A DNA stretch of 64,000 bases, taken from positions 62,001-126,000 of the forward strand of contig NZ_JAUXVZ010000062.1 in the NCBI RefSeq assembly GCF_030680185.1, in the 5' to 3' direction. The notes beneath the pieces were generated by a model. That model worked only from the letters and a program-made list of their open reading frames with translations. It was not told the origin of the DNA and made no database searches. The position numbers and the translations under genes are program-made. This document shows, piece after piece, positions 35,641-44,087 of the stretch. The DNA is from Phenylobacterium sp. Its GTDB lineage: Bacteria; Pseudomonadota; Alphaproteobacteria; Caulobacterales; Caulobacteraceae. Position 1 is the stretch's first letter; every line of letters begins with the position of its first letter.

Positions 35641-38600
35641 CTAGAACGTCTTGCGGACGCTCACGTACCAGTAGCGGCTGTAGGGCGTGTAGAGCTCGCC
35701 CAGATAGCCGTCGGACGCCAGGGGCGGCTTCTCGTCCGTCAGATTGCGGACGCCAAGACGAAGCCGGGTGTTGGCGGCCATGCCGTCCATGAACTCGTAC
35801 TGCCCATAGAGGTTGGCCGTGATCTGGCTGTCGATGACCCACGGATCGCCGGCTGCGTCGATCAGGCCAAAGTCCTGCACGTCGCCCACATACTGGGTGA
35901 AGGCGCCGACGGTGAACTGTTCGTAGCGCCAGGTGGCCGAGGCCGACCACTTCCACTCCGGTCGGCCCTCGTCGCGGATCAGATCGCCGCCGCCGGCGAT
36001 GTTGACGCCGGAATTGATCTCGCCCGCCGCCTGGGCGTCCAGCAGTTCCTGGATGGCCGGCGACGGCTGACGATAGAACTTCATCAGATGGGCCGCATTG
36101 AAGCTGGCCGAGAAGTCGCCGAAACGCGTGCCATTGAGGTTCCAGGCGACGCCGAAGTCGAGGCCGCGAGCCTCCTGCGGCAGCAGGTTCTGGTACTGGT
36201 CATTGACGTACAAGACCTGCCCGACCGGGTTCAGGCCGCTGCCGGCGAAGGCGGCCACGTCGTCCGGGGTCGGAGCGGCGCGGATCACGTCGGGATTGGT
36301 CGAACCCTGCGTGCGCAGCAGGTAGTCGAGGATCAGGGCGTTGCCCTCTCCGAACAGGCCGACGATCCCCTCCTGCTTCACGCGCCAGTAGTCGACGGTG
36401 AAGATGAAATTCCCCACTTCCGGCGGCAGGAACTGCGGTTCGAAGACCACGCCCGCACCCCAGGTTTCCGACTCTTCGGGCTGCAGGTCCTGATTGCCGG
36501 CCCGCCTCGCCGTCGTCGCGCCCGAGCGCGAGCAGGCCGAGAAACTGGTGATCCGCCCGGCGCGCAGATCGGCCTCGCAGCGGATGAAGTCGGTCCGCGT
36601 GTTCGAGCGCGTCACCAGGGTGGCGTTCACCTGCTCGAGATTGGGCGCCTTGAAGCCCTGGGCCCAGGAGCCACGGAACCGCAGGCCATCGACCACGTCC
36701 CAGGCCACGGCGACCTTGGGCTTGGCGATGGAGCCCGCATCGCTGAAGTCTTCGAAACGGCCAGCCAGCTGCATCTCGACGCTGCGCACCAGCGGGATGT
36801 TCATGTCCGGCGAGATCACCGGCACGCCGAATTCGATGAAGGCCGACGAGACGGTGCGCGAGCCCTTGGTGTCCGGCGACGGGCTGGTGCCGATCAGGTC
36901 GCCCTCATAGGCGATGCCGGTGACCGCGTCGGTGAAGTTGATCGTGCCGTCCACGCGGCCGTCGCGGTCGTCCTTCTGGGTCTCGCGACGGTATTCGAGG
37001 CCAAGCGCCATCCCCACATCGCCGCCCGGCAGGGCGAAGAGGTCGGGCCGCGAGATCTTGAAATCGGCCAGGGCCAGCGAGCTGGTGTTGCGACGGACGG
37101 TCTTGATGCGGATCGCATCGAGTGCGGCCTGGCTGCTGGGCGCAGTATCGGCCAGGCTGGTGTTCTGGAGGTTGGCGCCGTTGAAGGGGTTGTAGGCGTC
37201 CGGCGTCGTGAGCGAGAGCTGCTGCTGCAGCAAGGTCGCGCTGATGCCGTCGGAGATGTCCTCGACCTCGGCCTTGGAATAGAGCACCGCCCCTTCCCAG
37301 TTGAACCCGAAGCGTTCGCCCCGCAGGCCCACCAGGGCGCGCCACTGGGAGTTCTCCACGTCCACGAGGTTGGGGCCGGCGTCGGAGAAGTTGTAGGTGC
37401 GGATCGTCACGGCGCGGCCGCTGGCTGGCGCATCGATGCCGCTCAGGCGGTTCGGATTGACGGCGCCATTGGCGAAGGTCGTCGGACCGAAGGGGTTGTA
37501 GTAGCTCGAGGCCGGCATGGTGATTGGCAGCGAAGCGAGCGTGCCCGTCGAGGTCTGGGTGCTCTTGGTGGTGGCCGTATAGTAGCCCAACTCGCCAAAA
37601 GCGGTGATCTCGTCGGTGAGATCGTAGTTGCCGGTCAGGAACAGGTTCACCCGCTCCACCTCGGGGATCACCGTGGTGTTGTAGGCGGCCGGCGAGTCGA
37701 AGCGCAGGTCGCGGTCGGCCGCCGCCGTCGCGATGGCGCCGTCGTCGAGGCAGATGCCGCCGCTCAGGGGCGCCGAGCAGCCGGGGAAGGTCGAAGGCTG
37801 GACGTGGAAGAAGCCAGCGGTCGAGGTGACCAGGGCGCCGTTCTGGCGCACGACGCCGTCAGCCTGGAAATAGCCCCAGGGGGTCACCGTGCTGCGGGTG
37901 TCGAGGGACGTCGCGCCATCAAACCGAGTGCCGACAAACAGCGGCCGCTTATCCAGCGAGGCGGTATAGTCCTGATCCAGGGCGTCCAGGGCCGTGCGGT
38001 CGGTATAGCTGGCGAAGACCGTGACATTGCCGCGGCTGAAGTTACGGCCGAACAAGGCCGACAGGTCGGTCTGGCGGAGGCCCGTGCCCTCGGCGCCGCC
38101 GTACTGGGCGTCCAGGGTCAGACCGTCATAGTCGGTCCGCAGCACGGTGTTGACCACGCCAGCCACGGCGTCCGAACCATAGAGGGCCGCCGCGCCGTCC
38201 CGCAGGACTTCGAGCCGCTGCAGGCCGTTCACCGGAATGGCGTTGGTGTTGTAGGTCAGGACCGGAACCAGGTTCTCGTCGGCGCGGCTGGAGGGATGGG
38301 TCACCACCCGGCGGCCGTTCAACAGAACCAGGGTGTTGCCGACGCCCAGGTTGCGCAGGTTCACCGAGCCCACGTCGCCGCGGGCGCTGTTGCTGGAATT
38401 GGGCAGGTAGCTGGAGTTGAAGCTTACATCGCCCATCTGCGGGATGGAGCGGAACAGTTCGTCGCCCGAGGCCGCGGCGACCGATTGCAGTTCGTCCTGG
38501 CCGAGCACCGTGACCGGCACGGCTTCGGTGATCTTCGAGCCCTGAACCTGCGATCCGATGACGACGATTTCGTCGACCGTGGTGGCGGACGTCTGGGCGA

Positions 38601-38676
38601 GCGCGCCGCTGGCGCCGAACGCGCAGAGCATGGTCGTTCCGAGCAGCCCACGCCGCCCCCAGGACTTGAAGTTCAT
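35641..38676 (-). CDS. TonB-dependent outer membrane receptor
   Basis: 1011 residues from the ATG at 38676, with AAGGGGAT upstream. Signal peptide about 1-28 (ending GALAQ). TonB-box region VDEIVVIGS, then the plug with VTVLGQDELQSVAAASGDEL, LRNLGVGNTLVLLNGRRVV and QRLEVLRDGAAALYGSDAVA (GVVN). The 22-stranded barrel ends in the usual C-terminal aromatic RYWYVSVRKTF. No STN domain is present, so no anti-sigma signalling is expected. The plug resembles Xanthomonas/Caulobacter receptors for oligosaccharides or peptides. Exported hydrolases flank it on both sides. Confidence 0.95.
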   Translation of the reverse strand: MNFKSWGRRGLLGTTMLCAFGASGALAQTSATTVDEIVVIGSQVQGSKITEAVPVTVLGQDELQSVAAASGDELFRSIPQMGDVSFNSSYLPNSSNSARGDVGSVNLRNLGVGNTLVLLNGRRVVTHPSSRADENLVPVLTYNTNAIPVNGLQRLEVLRDGAAALYGSDAVAGVVNTVLRTDYDGLTLDAQYGGAEGTGLRQTDLSALFGRNFSRGNVTVFASYTDRTALDALDQDYTASLDKRPLFVGTRFDGATSLDTRSTVTPWGYFQADGVVRQNGALVTSTAGFFHVQPSTFPGCSAPLSGGICLDDGAIATAAADRDLRFDSPAAYNTTVIPEVERVNLFLTGNYDLTDEITAFGELGYYTATTKSTQTSTGTLASLPITMPASSYYNPFGPTTFANGAVNPNRLSGIDAPASGRAVTIRTYNFSDAGPNLVDVENSQWRALVGLRGERFGFNWEGAVLYSKAEVEDISDGISATLLQQQLSLTTPDAYNPFNGANLQNTSLADTAPSSQAALDAIRIKTVRRNTSSLALADFKISRPDLFALPGGDVGMALGLEYRRETQKDDRDGRVDGTINFTDAVTGIAYEGDLIGTSPSPDTKGSRTVSSAFIEFGVPVISPDMNIPLVRSVEMQLAGRFEDFSDAGSIAKPKVAVAWDVVDGLRFRGSWAQGFKAPNLEQVNATLVTRSNTRTDFIRCEADLRAGRITSFSACSRSGATTARRAGNQDLQPEESETWGAGVVFEPQFLPPEVGNFIFTVDYWRVKQEGIVGLFGEGNALILDYLLRTQGSTNPDVIRAAPTPDDVAAFAGSGLNPVGQVLYVNDQYQNLLPQEARGLDFGVAWNLNGTRFGDFSASFNAAHLMKFYRQPSPAIQELLDAQAAGEINSGVNIAGGGDLIRDEGRPEWKWSASATWRYEQFTVGAFTQYVGDVQDFGLIDAAGDPWVIDSQITANLYGQYEFMDGMAANTRLRLGVRNLTDEKPPLASDGYLGELYTPYSRYWYVSVRKTF

Positions 38677-38806
38677 AGCAATCCCCTTTGATCCTCGAGC
38701 CGGAGATCGACGTGTCCCGATCTTCCCAGCTACCGAACATCCGCGAATACGCGGCGGGGGAAATGTAGCGCCGTTATAAGACGCAACCCGACACCATTTC
38801 GCCACA

Positions 38807-38848
38807 CTGCCGCATATTCGAGCGTTTTTGCGCCTAAATATGCGGCAG
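38807..38848. repeat. 12-bp perfect inverted repeat, large hairpin or operator
   Basis: CTGCCGCATATT (38807-38818) and AATATGCGGCAG (38837-38848) are perfect inverted arms with an 18-base spacer that itself can pair (GCG/CGC). It lies between the stop of the amidohydrolase gene and the TonB receptor start, both minus strand. A smaller palindrome, CCGCG-AATA-CGCGG, is at 38741-38754. Confidence 0.6.
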
Positions 38849-38898
38849 CATGCCGGGTTTTCGCCAGGTTTTGGCCGTTATCGGCCAGTGATCACCGA

Positions 38899-40713
38899 TC
38901 AGTAGAAGCTTACATCGTCGACTTCGAGCCAGAGGGCTTCCCCGGCGCCACGGCCCCCTCCGAACTGCACTTCCAGCAGGTCGGCGCCGGTCCACGGCGT
39001 CTGGTCGCCGCGCCAGTTGGCGGCCGGCTGCAGGTCGGCGAACGGCGTCCGGAACGTCGCCCATTCCGGCCCCGCCTTGACCTCGGCCTGCCACCATCCG
39101 CCGACCGTACGGACCATCACCTTGTACTCGCCGCCATCGCCGCGCAGTGCGAAGGACAGGCCTTCGAATGCTCGCGCGTCCACCGGCTCCAGCGAGCCGC
39201 GGCTGAGCGGGAGAATGACGCCGGCGTGCGGATCGTCCTTCACCGACATGCGGGCCGAAAGCCGCAGGGCCTTGTCGCCATCCGGCTCGGGCGCCACGAG
39301 GCTGATCAGCACGCTGCGATCCATGCCGCCGTCGGTGTCCTGCACACGCAGGGTGTCGAGGCGCGTGCGCCCCGCCTCGCCTTCGAAATCGTCGATCAGC
39401 GCCTGGGCGGGCGTGGCCGGCAAGGTCATCATCGCATTGGCTTGCGGCAGGGCGGTCCCCGGGCCCACCACCTGGCGGCCGTCGATGAACACGCGCTCGG
39501 TCTTGCGGACGTCGGCGATGTTGGTCCAGGGCGCGCCATCCAGCAGGACGAGGTCAGCCCGCTTGCCCACCTCGATGGTGCCACGGTCGTCGAGCACGCC
39601 CATGGCCCGGGCGCTGTTGGCGGTGCCCACCATCAGGGCTTCCACCGGCGTCAGACCCGCCTGAACCATCAGCTCCATCTCGTGCAGGGTCGAAAAGCCA
39701 TGCAGCGTGCCGGGCATGCCTGCATCTGTGCCCAGGGCGATCAGGATCCCGGCGTCGTGGAAGGCCTTCACGTTCTGCAGGGCGTACTGGAACTTGGCGT
39801 TCGACTGCACGAAGCGAGGATTGTCGAGGCTGTCCGGCGGCGACTGGCCGGGCTTCACGGGCTCATAGACCGCCAGGGTCGGCGCATAGGCCGTACCGGA
39901 GGCGAGCATCAGGTCGATGGTCTCCTGATCGACCGGGCGGTCCTGCAGGCTGTGGACGATCACATCGACCTTGGCCCGGGCGGCGACCTTGCCGCGCTCC
40001 ACCGTGACCGTGTGGGTCACCACCTTCAGGTCGTTCTTGTGCGCCTCGTCGACCAGGGCGCTGAGTGTGTCCACATCCATCGAGGTGTTGTCGGCCGAGA
40101 AGCCATAGCGCCAGCCGTCGGCGAAGGCCTTGATCAGGTCCGGCTCATAGGGAAGCAGCTCGCGAACCGCCTTGCGGGCCGCCTCAGGCGTATTTACCCA
40201 CTTGGTGGTGGCCGTGTCGGCCCAGTCGGCGCCATGGCCGCCGGGCGTGCTCATCCGGGCGGTCAGGTTCACGTGCGGCGAAGCCAGCTGGGACAGCCAG
40301 CGTCGACGCGGCGCAAAGGATTCCGGCGGCTGGTGAAAGTCGTTCAGCGTGGTGACGCCGGCTTCCACATAGGCCGTGGCGATGGCCGGGGTCTGGTTGG
40401 GCGCGCCGTTGGGCGTCCAGTGGGTGTGAAGGTCGAAGAAGCCGGGCGTCAGGGCCTTGCCCCGTCCGTCGATGGTGGTCGCGCCGGCGGGCGCAGCCAC
40501 ATCGGGGCCGACGGCGGCGATCCGACCGTCGCGGATCACCACATTGGCCACCCGCGGCGCAGCGCCGGTGGCGTCGAACACGGTGGCGCCGACAATGGCG
40601 ATCGTCTCGCCGGACGCCTGGGCGCTCGCGCCGCCGGCCAGCAGGCTGAGGCTGAGGGCCGTGGCGGCGATGGCTCGAAACTTTGGCTGAAACGTCACTG
40701 GAAGGCCCCGCAC
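38899..40713 (-). CDS. exported amidohydrolase with C-terminal CIA30/jelly-roll domain
   Basis: 604 residues from GTG 40713; an alternative GTG at 40698 is equally possible. Signal peptide about 10-31. Amidohydrolase barrel: GKALTPGFFDLHTHWTPNG (HxH, about 91-93), LKVVTHTVT, VIVHSLQDRP, and IALGTDAGMPGTLHG (metal Asp). The segment VGKRADLVLLDGAPWTNIAD closes the composite beta domain. Residues about 435-604 form a carbohydrate-binding-like CIA30 domain (DDFEGEAGRTRLDTLRVQDT, LEVQFGGGRGAGEALWLEVD). It is probably periplasmic and acts with the receptor downstream; the substrate is unknown. Confidence 0.88.
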   Translation of the reverse strand: MRGLPVTFQPKFRAIAATALSLSLLAGGASAQASGETIAIVGATVFDATGAAPRVANVVIRDGRIAAVGPDVAAPAGATTIDGRGKALTPGFFDLHTHWTPNGAPNQTPAIATAYVEAGVTTLNDFHQPPESFAPRRRWLSQLASPHVNLTARMSTPGGHGADWADTATTKWVNTPEAARKAVRELLPYEPDLIKAFADGWRYGFSADNTSMDVDTLSALVDEAHKNDLKVVTHTVTVERGKVAARAKVDVIVHSLQDRPVDQETIDLMLASGTAYAPTLAVYEPVKPGQSPPDSLDNPRFVQSNAKFQYALQNVKAFHDAGILIALGTDAGMPGTLHGFSTLHEMELMVQAGLTPVEALMVGTANSARAMGVLDDRGTIEVGKRADLVLLDGAPWTNIADVRKTERVFIDGRQVVGPGTALPQANAMMTLPATPAQALIDDFEGEAGRTRLDTLRVQDTDGGMDRSVLISLVAPEPDGDKALRLSARMSVKDDPHAGVILPLSRGSLEPVDARAFEGLSFALRGDGGEYKVMVRTVGGWWQAEVKAGPEWATFRTPFADLQPAANWRGDQTPWTGADLLEVQFGGGRGAGEALWLEVDDVSFY

Positions 40714-40830
40714 AACACACCGCCGCCCACTGCGCGGCGAGAGTCGATTAGACCAGGGTCGAGCCTGAATCCAGAAACGGCAGTGTAAAACCGCGCCCTT
40801 CGGCCTGACGCCGCCGAATGCGGCGCCGGC

Positions 40831-41679
40831 TCAATGCGCCAGAAGCACCGCCGTCGGCGGGGCTTCCAGCATGCTGCGGGTGGCGCCGCCCAGGACGAAT
40901 TCCCGAGCCCGGGAATGACCGAAGGCGCCCATGACCAACAGATCGGCCCCAACTCGCTCGACCACGTGCTCGAGCACAGAGCCAATCGTGGCGCCGGCCG
41001 AGTCGAAGGTCTGGGCCTCGGCCGCGATCCCGTGTCGAGCCAGGTGGCGAAGGACGTCCTCGGCGACGGCTGGCGTCGCCTGGGGTTTTTCGTTCAGGAT
41101 CGTCAGGACCACCACCTTCCGGGCGGCCTGCAGCGCCGGCAGCGCCGCCGCCAGGGCCGCAGCCGCTGAGCGTCCGCCGTCCCAGGCGATGAGCGCCGTC
41201 CCGATCTCGGTCATCGGGGCGGCCCCTTCCCGCGGGCGGAAGATGACCACCGGCCGACCGGACGAAAAAATCAGAGCCTCGGCCATGCCCTGCTGCGGCC
41301 CGGGATCGCGCGCATAGGGGACGACGCAGACATCACGGGTCCGCGCCATCCGGGCGATGAGGTCTGGAACTTCGAACATCTCCGCGGCGGGGCCGACGCG
41401 CCCGCCATAGACGCCCGCCGCCGTCGCGGAGGCCTCGAAGCGGTCAAGCAGGTGGTCGGCGGCGGCCCGGCTACGAGCCTCTTCCGAACGCGCAAGTTCG
41501 CCGAAGTTCAGCGCAAAGTCCGCCAGCCGGTTGGTTTTCACCGCGATGGTGGCATGCGCCGCCACCGCCGTGACCTGGTCCCCCAGGGCCGCACAGAGGG
41601 CCACCGCCTGATCGGCGGCCCAATCCGTCGTCGGGTCGGGATAGGTTTCGAGGTGGAGCAGGACGTCCTTGAAAGCCAT
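40831..41679 (-). CDS. universal stress protein, tandem UspA domains
   Basis: 282 residues with two UspA-like domains (about 3-145 and 158-280). The second ends with the ATP-binding type motif ADLLVMGAFGHSRAREFVLG, GATRSMLEAPPTAVLLAH. The first domain is degenerate in that loop (DVCVVPYARDPGPQQ). Tandem Usp proteins are frequent in low-oxygen regulons. It lies 36 bases after the DUF883-like gene on the same strand, so both are probably read from the promoter region at 42022-42212 with its FNR/FixK boxes. Confidence 0.93.
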   Translation of the reverse strand: MAFKDVLLHLETYPDPTTDWAADQAVALCAALGDQVTAVAAHATIAVKTNRLADFALNFGELARSEEARSRAAADHLLDRFEASATAAGVYGGRVGPAAEMFEVPDLIARMARTRDVCVVPYARDPGPQQGMAEALIFSSGRPVVIFRPREGAAPMTEIGTALIAWDGGRSAAAALAAALPALQAARKVVVLTILNEKPQATPAVAEDVLRHLARHGIAAEAQTFDSAGATIGSVLEHVVERVGADLLVMGAFGHSRAREFVLGGATRSMLEAPPTAVLLAH

Positions 41680-41715
41680 GGGAGCCTCGTTCAGGGGACT
41701 GGCGCCGCGATCAGC

Positions 41716-42021
41716 CTAGGCCTTCTTGCGGCGTTCGGCGACCAGCACGCTGATCAGCAGGGCCGCGGCGGTCAGGGCTGCGCCCGCCGAGACCATGGGA
41801 TGGTCACGCACTTCCTTGACCGCCTTGTCGGCGAGGTCGCGGGCGGGCTTGGCGCGTTCGGCCAGGGCGTCGGCGGCGTGGCGCACGGCGACGGCGGCCT
41901 TGGCGACAGCCTCCTCGCTCTCGTCGGCCAGGCTTTCGGCGGCGGCGCGCAGCGCCTTGGCTACGTCCTCGAGCGTGTCGTCGATGTCTTCGCGGATGTC
42001 TTTGACGATGGATTTCGACAT
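41716..42021 (-). CDS. DUF883/ElaB-YqjD-like membrane-anchored helical protein
   Basis: 101 residues. A long amphipathic helical region (about 5-72, rich in Ala, Asp, Glu, Lys; TLEDVAKALRAAAESLADES) ends with a single membrane helix (HPMVSAGAALTAAALLISVL) and a short basic tail (AERRKKA). The layout matches ElaB/YqjD/YgaM proteins, inner membrane proteins linked to stress and ribosome tethering. It is the first gene of the DUF883-Usp pair and is divergent from ompW. Confidence 0.8.
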   Translation of the reverse strand: MSKSIVKDIREDIDDTLEDVAKALRAAAESLADESEEAVAKAAVAVRHAADALAERAKPARDLADKAVKEVRDHPMVSAGAALTAAALLISVLVAERRKKA

Positions 42022-42078
42022 GGGATCGGCTCCTTGCGGGTTAGCCCGACCCTATGCGCCCGCCGCGCCGCCCTCGCC

Positions 42079-42092
42079 TTGACCCGCATCAA
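42079..42092. promoter_or_regulatory. FNR/FixK box 1 in the DUF883/ompW divergent region
   Basis: TTGACCCGCATCAA fits TTGA-N6-TCAA exactly. It lies 57 bases upstream of the DUF883-like ATG (42021), closer to that gene than box 2. Confidence 0.65.
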
Positions 42093-42121
42093 ACCCCCGC
42101 GACATCCCGTGCAAGCTTGGC

Positions 42122-42135
42122 TTGAGCCAGATCAA
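42122..42135. promoter_or_regulatory. FNR/FixK box 2 in the DUF883/ompW divergent region
   Basis: TTGAGCCAGATCAA fits TTGA-N6-TCAA exactly, with the ATCAA half perfect. It lies 77 bases upstream of the ompW ATG, consistent with activation from around -41 if the leader is about 35 bases. Confidence 0.68.
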
Positions 42136-42212
42136 GGAGGCCCAGCCCCGCCAGGCGCACTCCCGGGGCACGGCCAAGCCCTTAAACGGCGGCCGTTCAG
42201 AAGGGGATAGAT

Positions 42213-42860
42213 ATGAAGACCACCACCGCCCTCCTCGCCGCCAGCCTCGCCCTTGGCCTGGCCAGCGCCGCCCAGGCCCAGGATTTCCAGCCCAAGGCCG
42301 CCGGCGTGAAGATGCTCAATGTCCGGCTGACCTCGGTCGATCCCGAGGCGGGCGACCCGATCACCACCCTCAGCGGCGCGGCGACCGGCCTCACCGCCGA
42401 GGTGAACGCCGACGTCATGCCGACCATCGGCCTCAGCTATTTCTTCACCGACAACATCGCCGTCGAGGTCATCGCCGGGACCACGAAACACACCGTCAAG
42501 GCGCAGGGCCCTGGCACAGACGTGAAGGTCAAGGAAACCTGGGTGCTGCCGCCGGTCGTGTCCCTGCAGTATCACTTCGCGCCGGCCGGCAAGGTCAGCC
42601 CCTATGTGGGCGCAGGCGTGAACTACATGCTGTTCTACAGCGGCTCGGACAAGAACGGCTTCAATCTCGACATCGATGACGGCGTCGGCTTCGCCCTGCT
42701 GGCCGGGGTGGATATCGCCACCGTCGGTCCCTGGAGCGCCAATTTCGACGTGAAGAAGATCTATTTTGAGACCGACGCCACCGATACCACCAATGGCCTG
42801 AAGTCGAAGGTCAGCCTCGATCCGTGGGTCGTCTCGGCTGGCTTCGGCTACAAGTTCTGA
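42213..42860 (+). CDS. ompW: OmpW-family outer membrane protein
   Basis: 215 residues. The signal peptide (about 1-23, ASAAQAQ) is followed by an eight-stranded barrel. The family pattern includes FQPKAAGVKMLNVRLTSVDP, PTIGLSYFFTDNIAVEVIAG, LPPVVSLQYHFAPAGKVSPY, VGAGVNYMLFYS, and the C-terminal VVSAGFGYKF. OmpW forms a narrow hydrophobic channel and is often induced under oxygen limitation. Two FNR/FixK boxes lie upstream. AGGGGAT near 42201 serves as ribosome-binding site. Confidence 0.95.
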   Translation: MKTTTALLAASLALGLASAAQAQDFQPKAAGVKMLNVRLTSVDPEAGDPITTLSGAATGLTAEVNADVMPTIGLSYFFTDNIAVEVIAGTTKHTVKAQGPGTDVKVKETWVLPPVVSLQYHFAPAGKVSPYVGAGVNYMLFYSGSDKNGFNLDIDDGVGFALLAGVDIATVGPWSANFDVKKIYFETDATDTTNGLKSKVSLDPWVVSAGFGYKF

Positions 42861-42869
42861 AGTCGAAAG

Positions 42870-42893
42870 GGGCGGCGCTGCGATGCGCCGCCC
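42870..42893. terminator. hairpin between convergent ompW and ackA
   Basis: GGGCGGCGC (42870-42878) pairs with GCGCCGCCC (42885-42893) around a 6-base loop, immediately before the end of ackA. It lies between two convergent genes and lacks a T-run. Confidence 0.5.
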
Positions 42894-44087
42894 TCAATCG
42901 GAGGCGGCCTGCAGCACCGAAAGCGCGCCGCGGGCGATGACGATCTGCTCGTCGGTGGGCAGGACCAGAGCCTCCACGCGGCTGGCTTCGGCCGTGATCC
43001 TCATATCGCCCCGGGCGTTGGCCTCCGTATTCAGGTCCACCCCCAACCATTTGCAGGCCTTGAGGATTTCGCCGCGGATCTGCGGATCGTTCTCACCGAC
43101 GCCCGCGGTGAACACCAGGCGATCCAGCCCGCCCAGCGCCGCGGCCAGCCCGCCGATCTCGCGGGCGACGCGATAGACGAAGAGGTCCAGAGCCTCGCGC
43201 GCCGCGGGGCTGCCGCTGGCCTGCAGGCGCCGGACATCGCCGCTTTCGCCAGACACGCCGAGCAGGCCCGAGCGCCGATAGAGCAGGTCGGTCAGATCGG
43301 GGGCGGACATGCCCTTGGTTTCCATCAGATAGAGCAGCACGCCGGGATCCACCCTGCCCGAGCGCGTCGACATGGGCGGGCCATCCAGGGCCGAGAAGCC
43401 CATGGTGGTGGCGATGCTGCGGCCCTCATCCATCGCACAGAGCGAGACGCCGCTGCCCAGATGGGCGACCACCACCCTGCCCCCGGCGCCTTCGCCATAG
43501 AGCCGGCGAAGTTCGCCCGCGATGAAGTCGTAGGACAGGCCATGAAAGCCATAGGCGATCACGCCCTCGTTGGTGATCTCCCGCGGCAGGGCATAGATCC
43601 TGGCCAGCCGCGGCTGACCGGCGTGGAAGGCGGTGTCGAACAGGCCCACCTGGACCGCGTCCGGGAAGGCCGCGCGGGCCGCTGCAACGGCTTCCAGGTT
43701 AAATGGCTGATGCAGCGGCGCCAGCGGGACGAGTTCGCCCAGCCGATCGAGGGCGCCGTCATCCAGTCGCGCCGGCGCACGGAAGGTCAGGCCGCCATGC
43801 ACGATCCGATGGCCGATGGCGGCCGGCGCGTCCAGGCCGCCGGCCTTGGCCAGCCAGGCCAGCAGGCGCGGTAAGGTGCGGGCAAGGCCGCCGTCGGCGC
43901 GGGGCCAGTCGCTTTCGGCCGCCACCACGCCATCGGCTCCGCGGGCGATAAAGCGCGGCTCGTCGGGCAGGCCCGAGACCGCGCCGCTCATCTTCAAGGC
44001 CAGATCTTGCTCGGAAGATATAGAATAGACGCCAAATTTCAGGCTGGACGAGCCCGCGTTCAGAACCAGGATCTGGGGCATGCTCAT
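42894..44087 (-). CDS. ackA: acetate kinase
   Basis: 397 residues from the ATG at 44087, which overlaps the pta stop as ATGA. Signature 1 is ILVLNAGSSSLKFGVYSI, signature 2 is AIGHRIVHGGLTFRAPARLD, and GLFDTAFHAGQPRLARIYAL contains the substrate-binding region. VVVAHLGSGVSLCAMDEGRS and VFTAGVGENDPQIRGE complete the ASKHA fold. It makes ATP from acetyl phosphate in the cytosol. With the upstream Pta-like gene it gives substrate-level phosphorylation, useful under low oxygen. Confidence 0.96.
   Translation of the reverse strand: MSMPQILVLNAGSSSLKFGVYSISSEQDLALKMSGAVSGLPDEPRFIARGADGVVAAESDWPRADGGLARTLPRLLAWLAKAGGLDAPAAIGHRIVHGGLTFRAPARLDDGALDRLGELVPLAPLHQPFNLEAVAAARAAFPDAVQVGLFDTAFHAGQPRLARIYALPREITNEGVIAYGFHGLSYDFIAGELRRLYGEGAGGRVVVAHLGSGVSLCAMDEGRSIATTMGFSALDGPPMSTRSGRVDPGVLLYLMETKGMSAPDLTDLLYRRSGLLGVSGESGDVRRLQASGSPAAREALDLFVYRVAREIGGLAAALGGLDRLVFTAGVGENDPQIRGEILKACKWLGVDLNTEANARGDMRITAEASRVEALVLPTDEQIVIARGALSVLQAASD

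Noticed and set aside
35605..38691. Open frame of over 1000 codons on the plus strand opposite the TonB receptor
   Set aside because: The receptor on the minus strand has signal peptide, plug and barrel motifs. The opposite frame shows only compositional residues typical of antisense reading.
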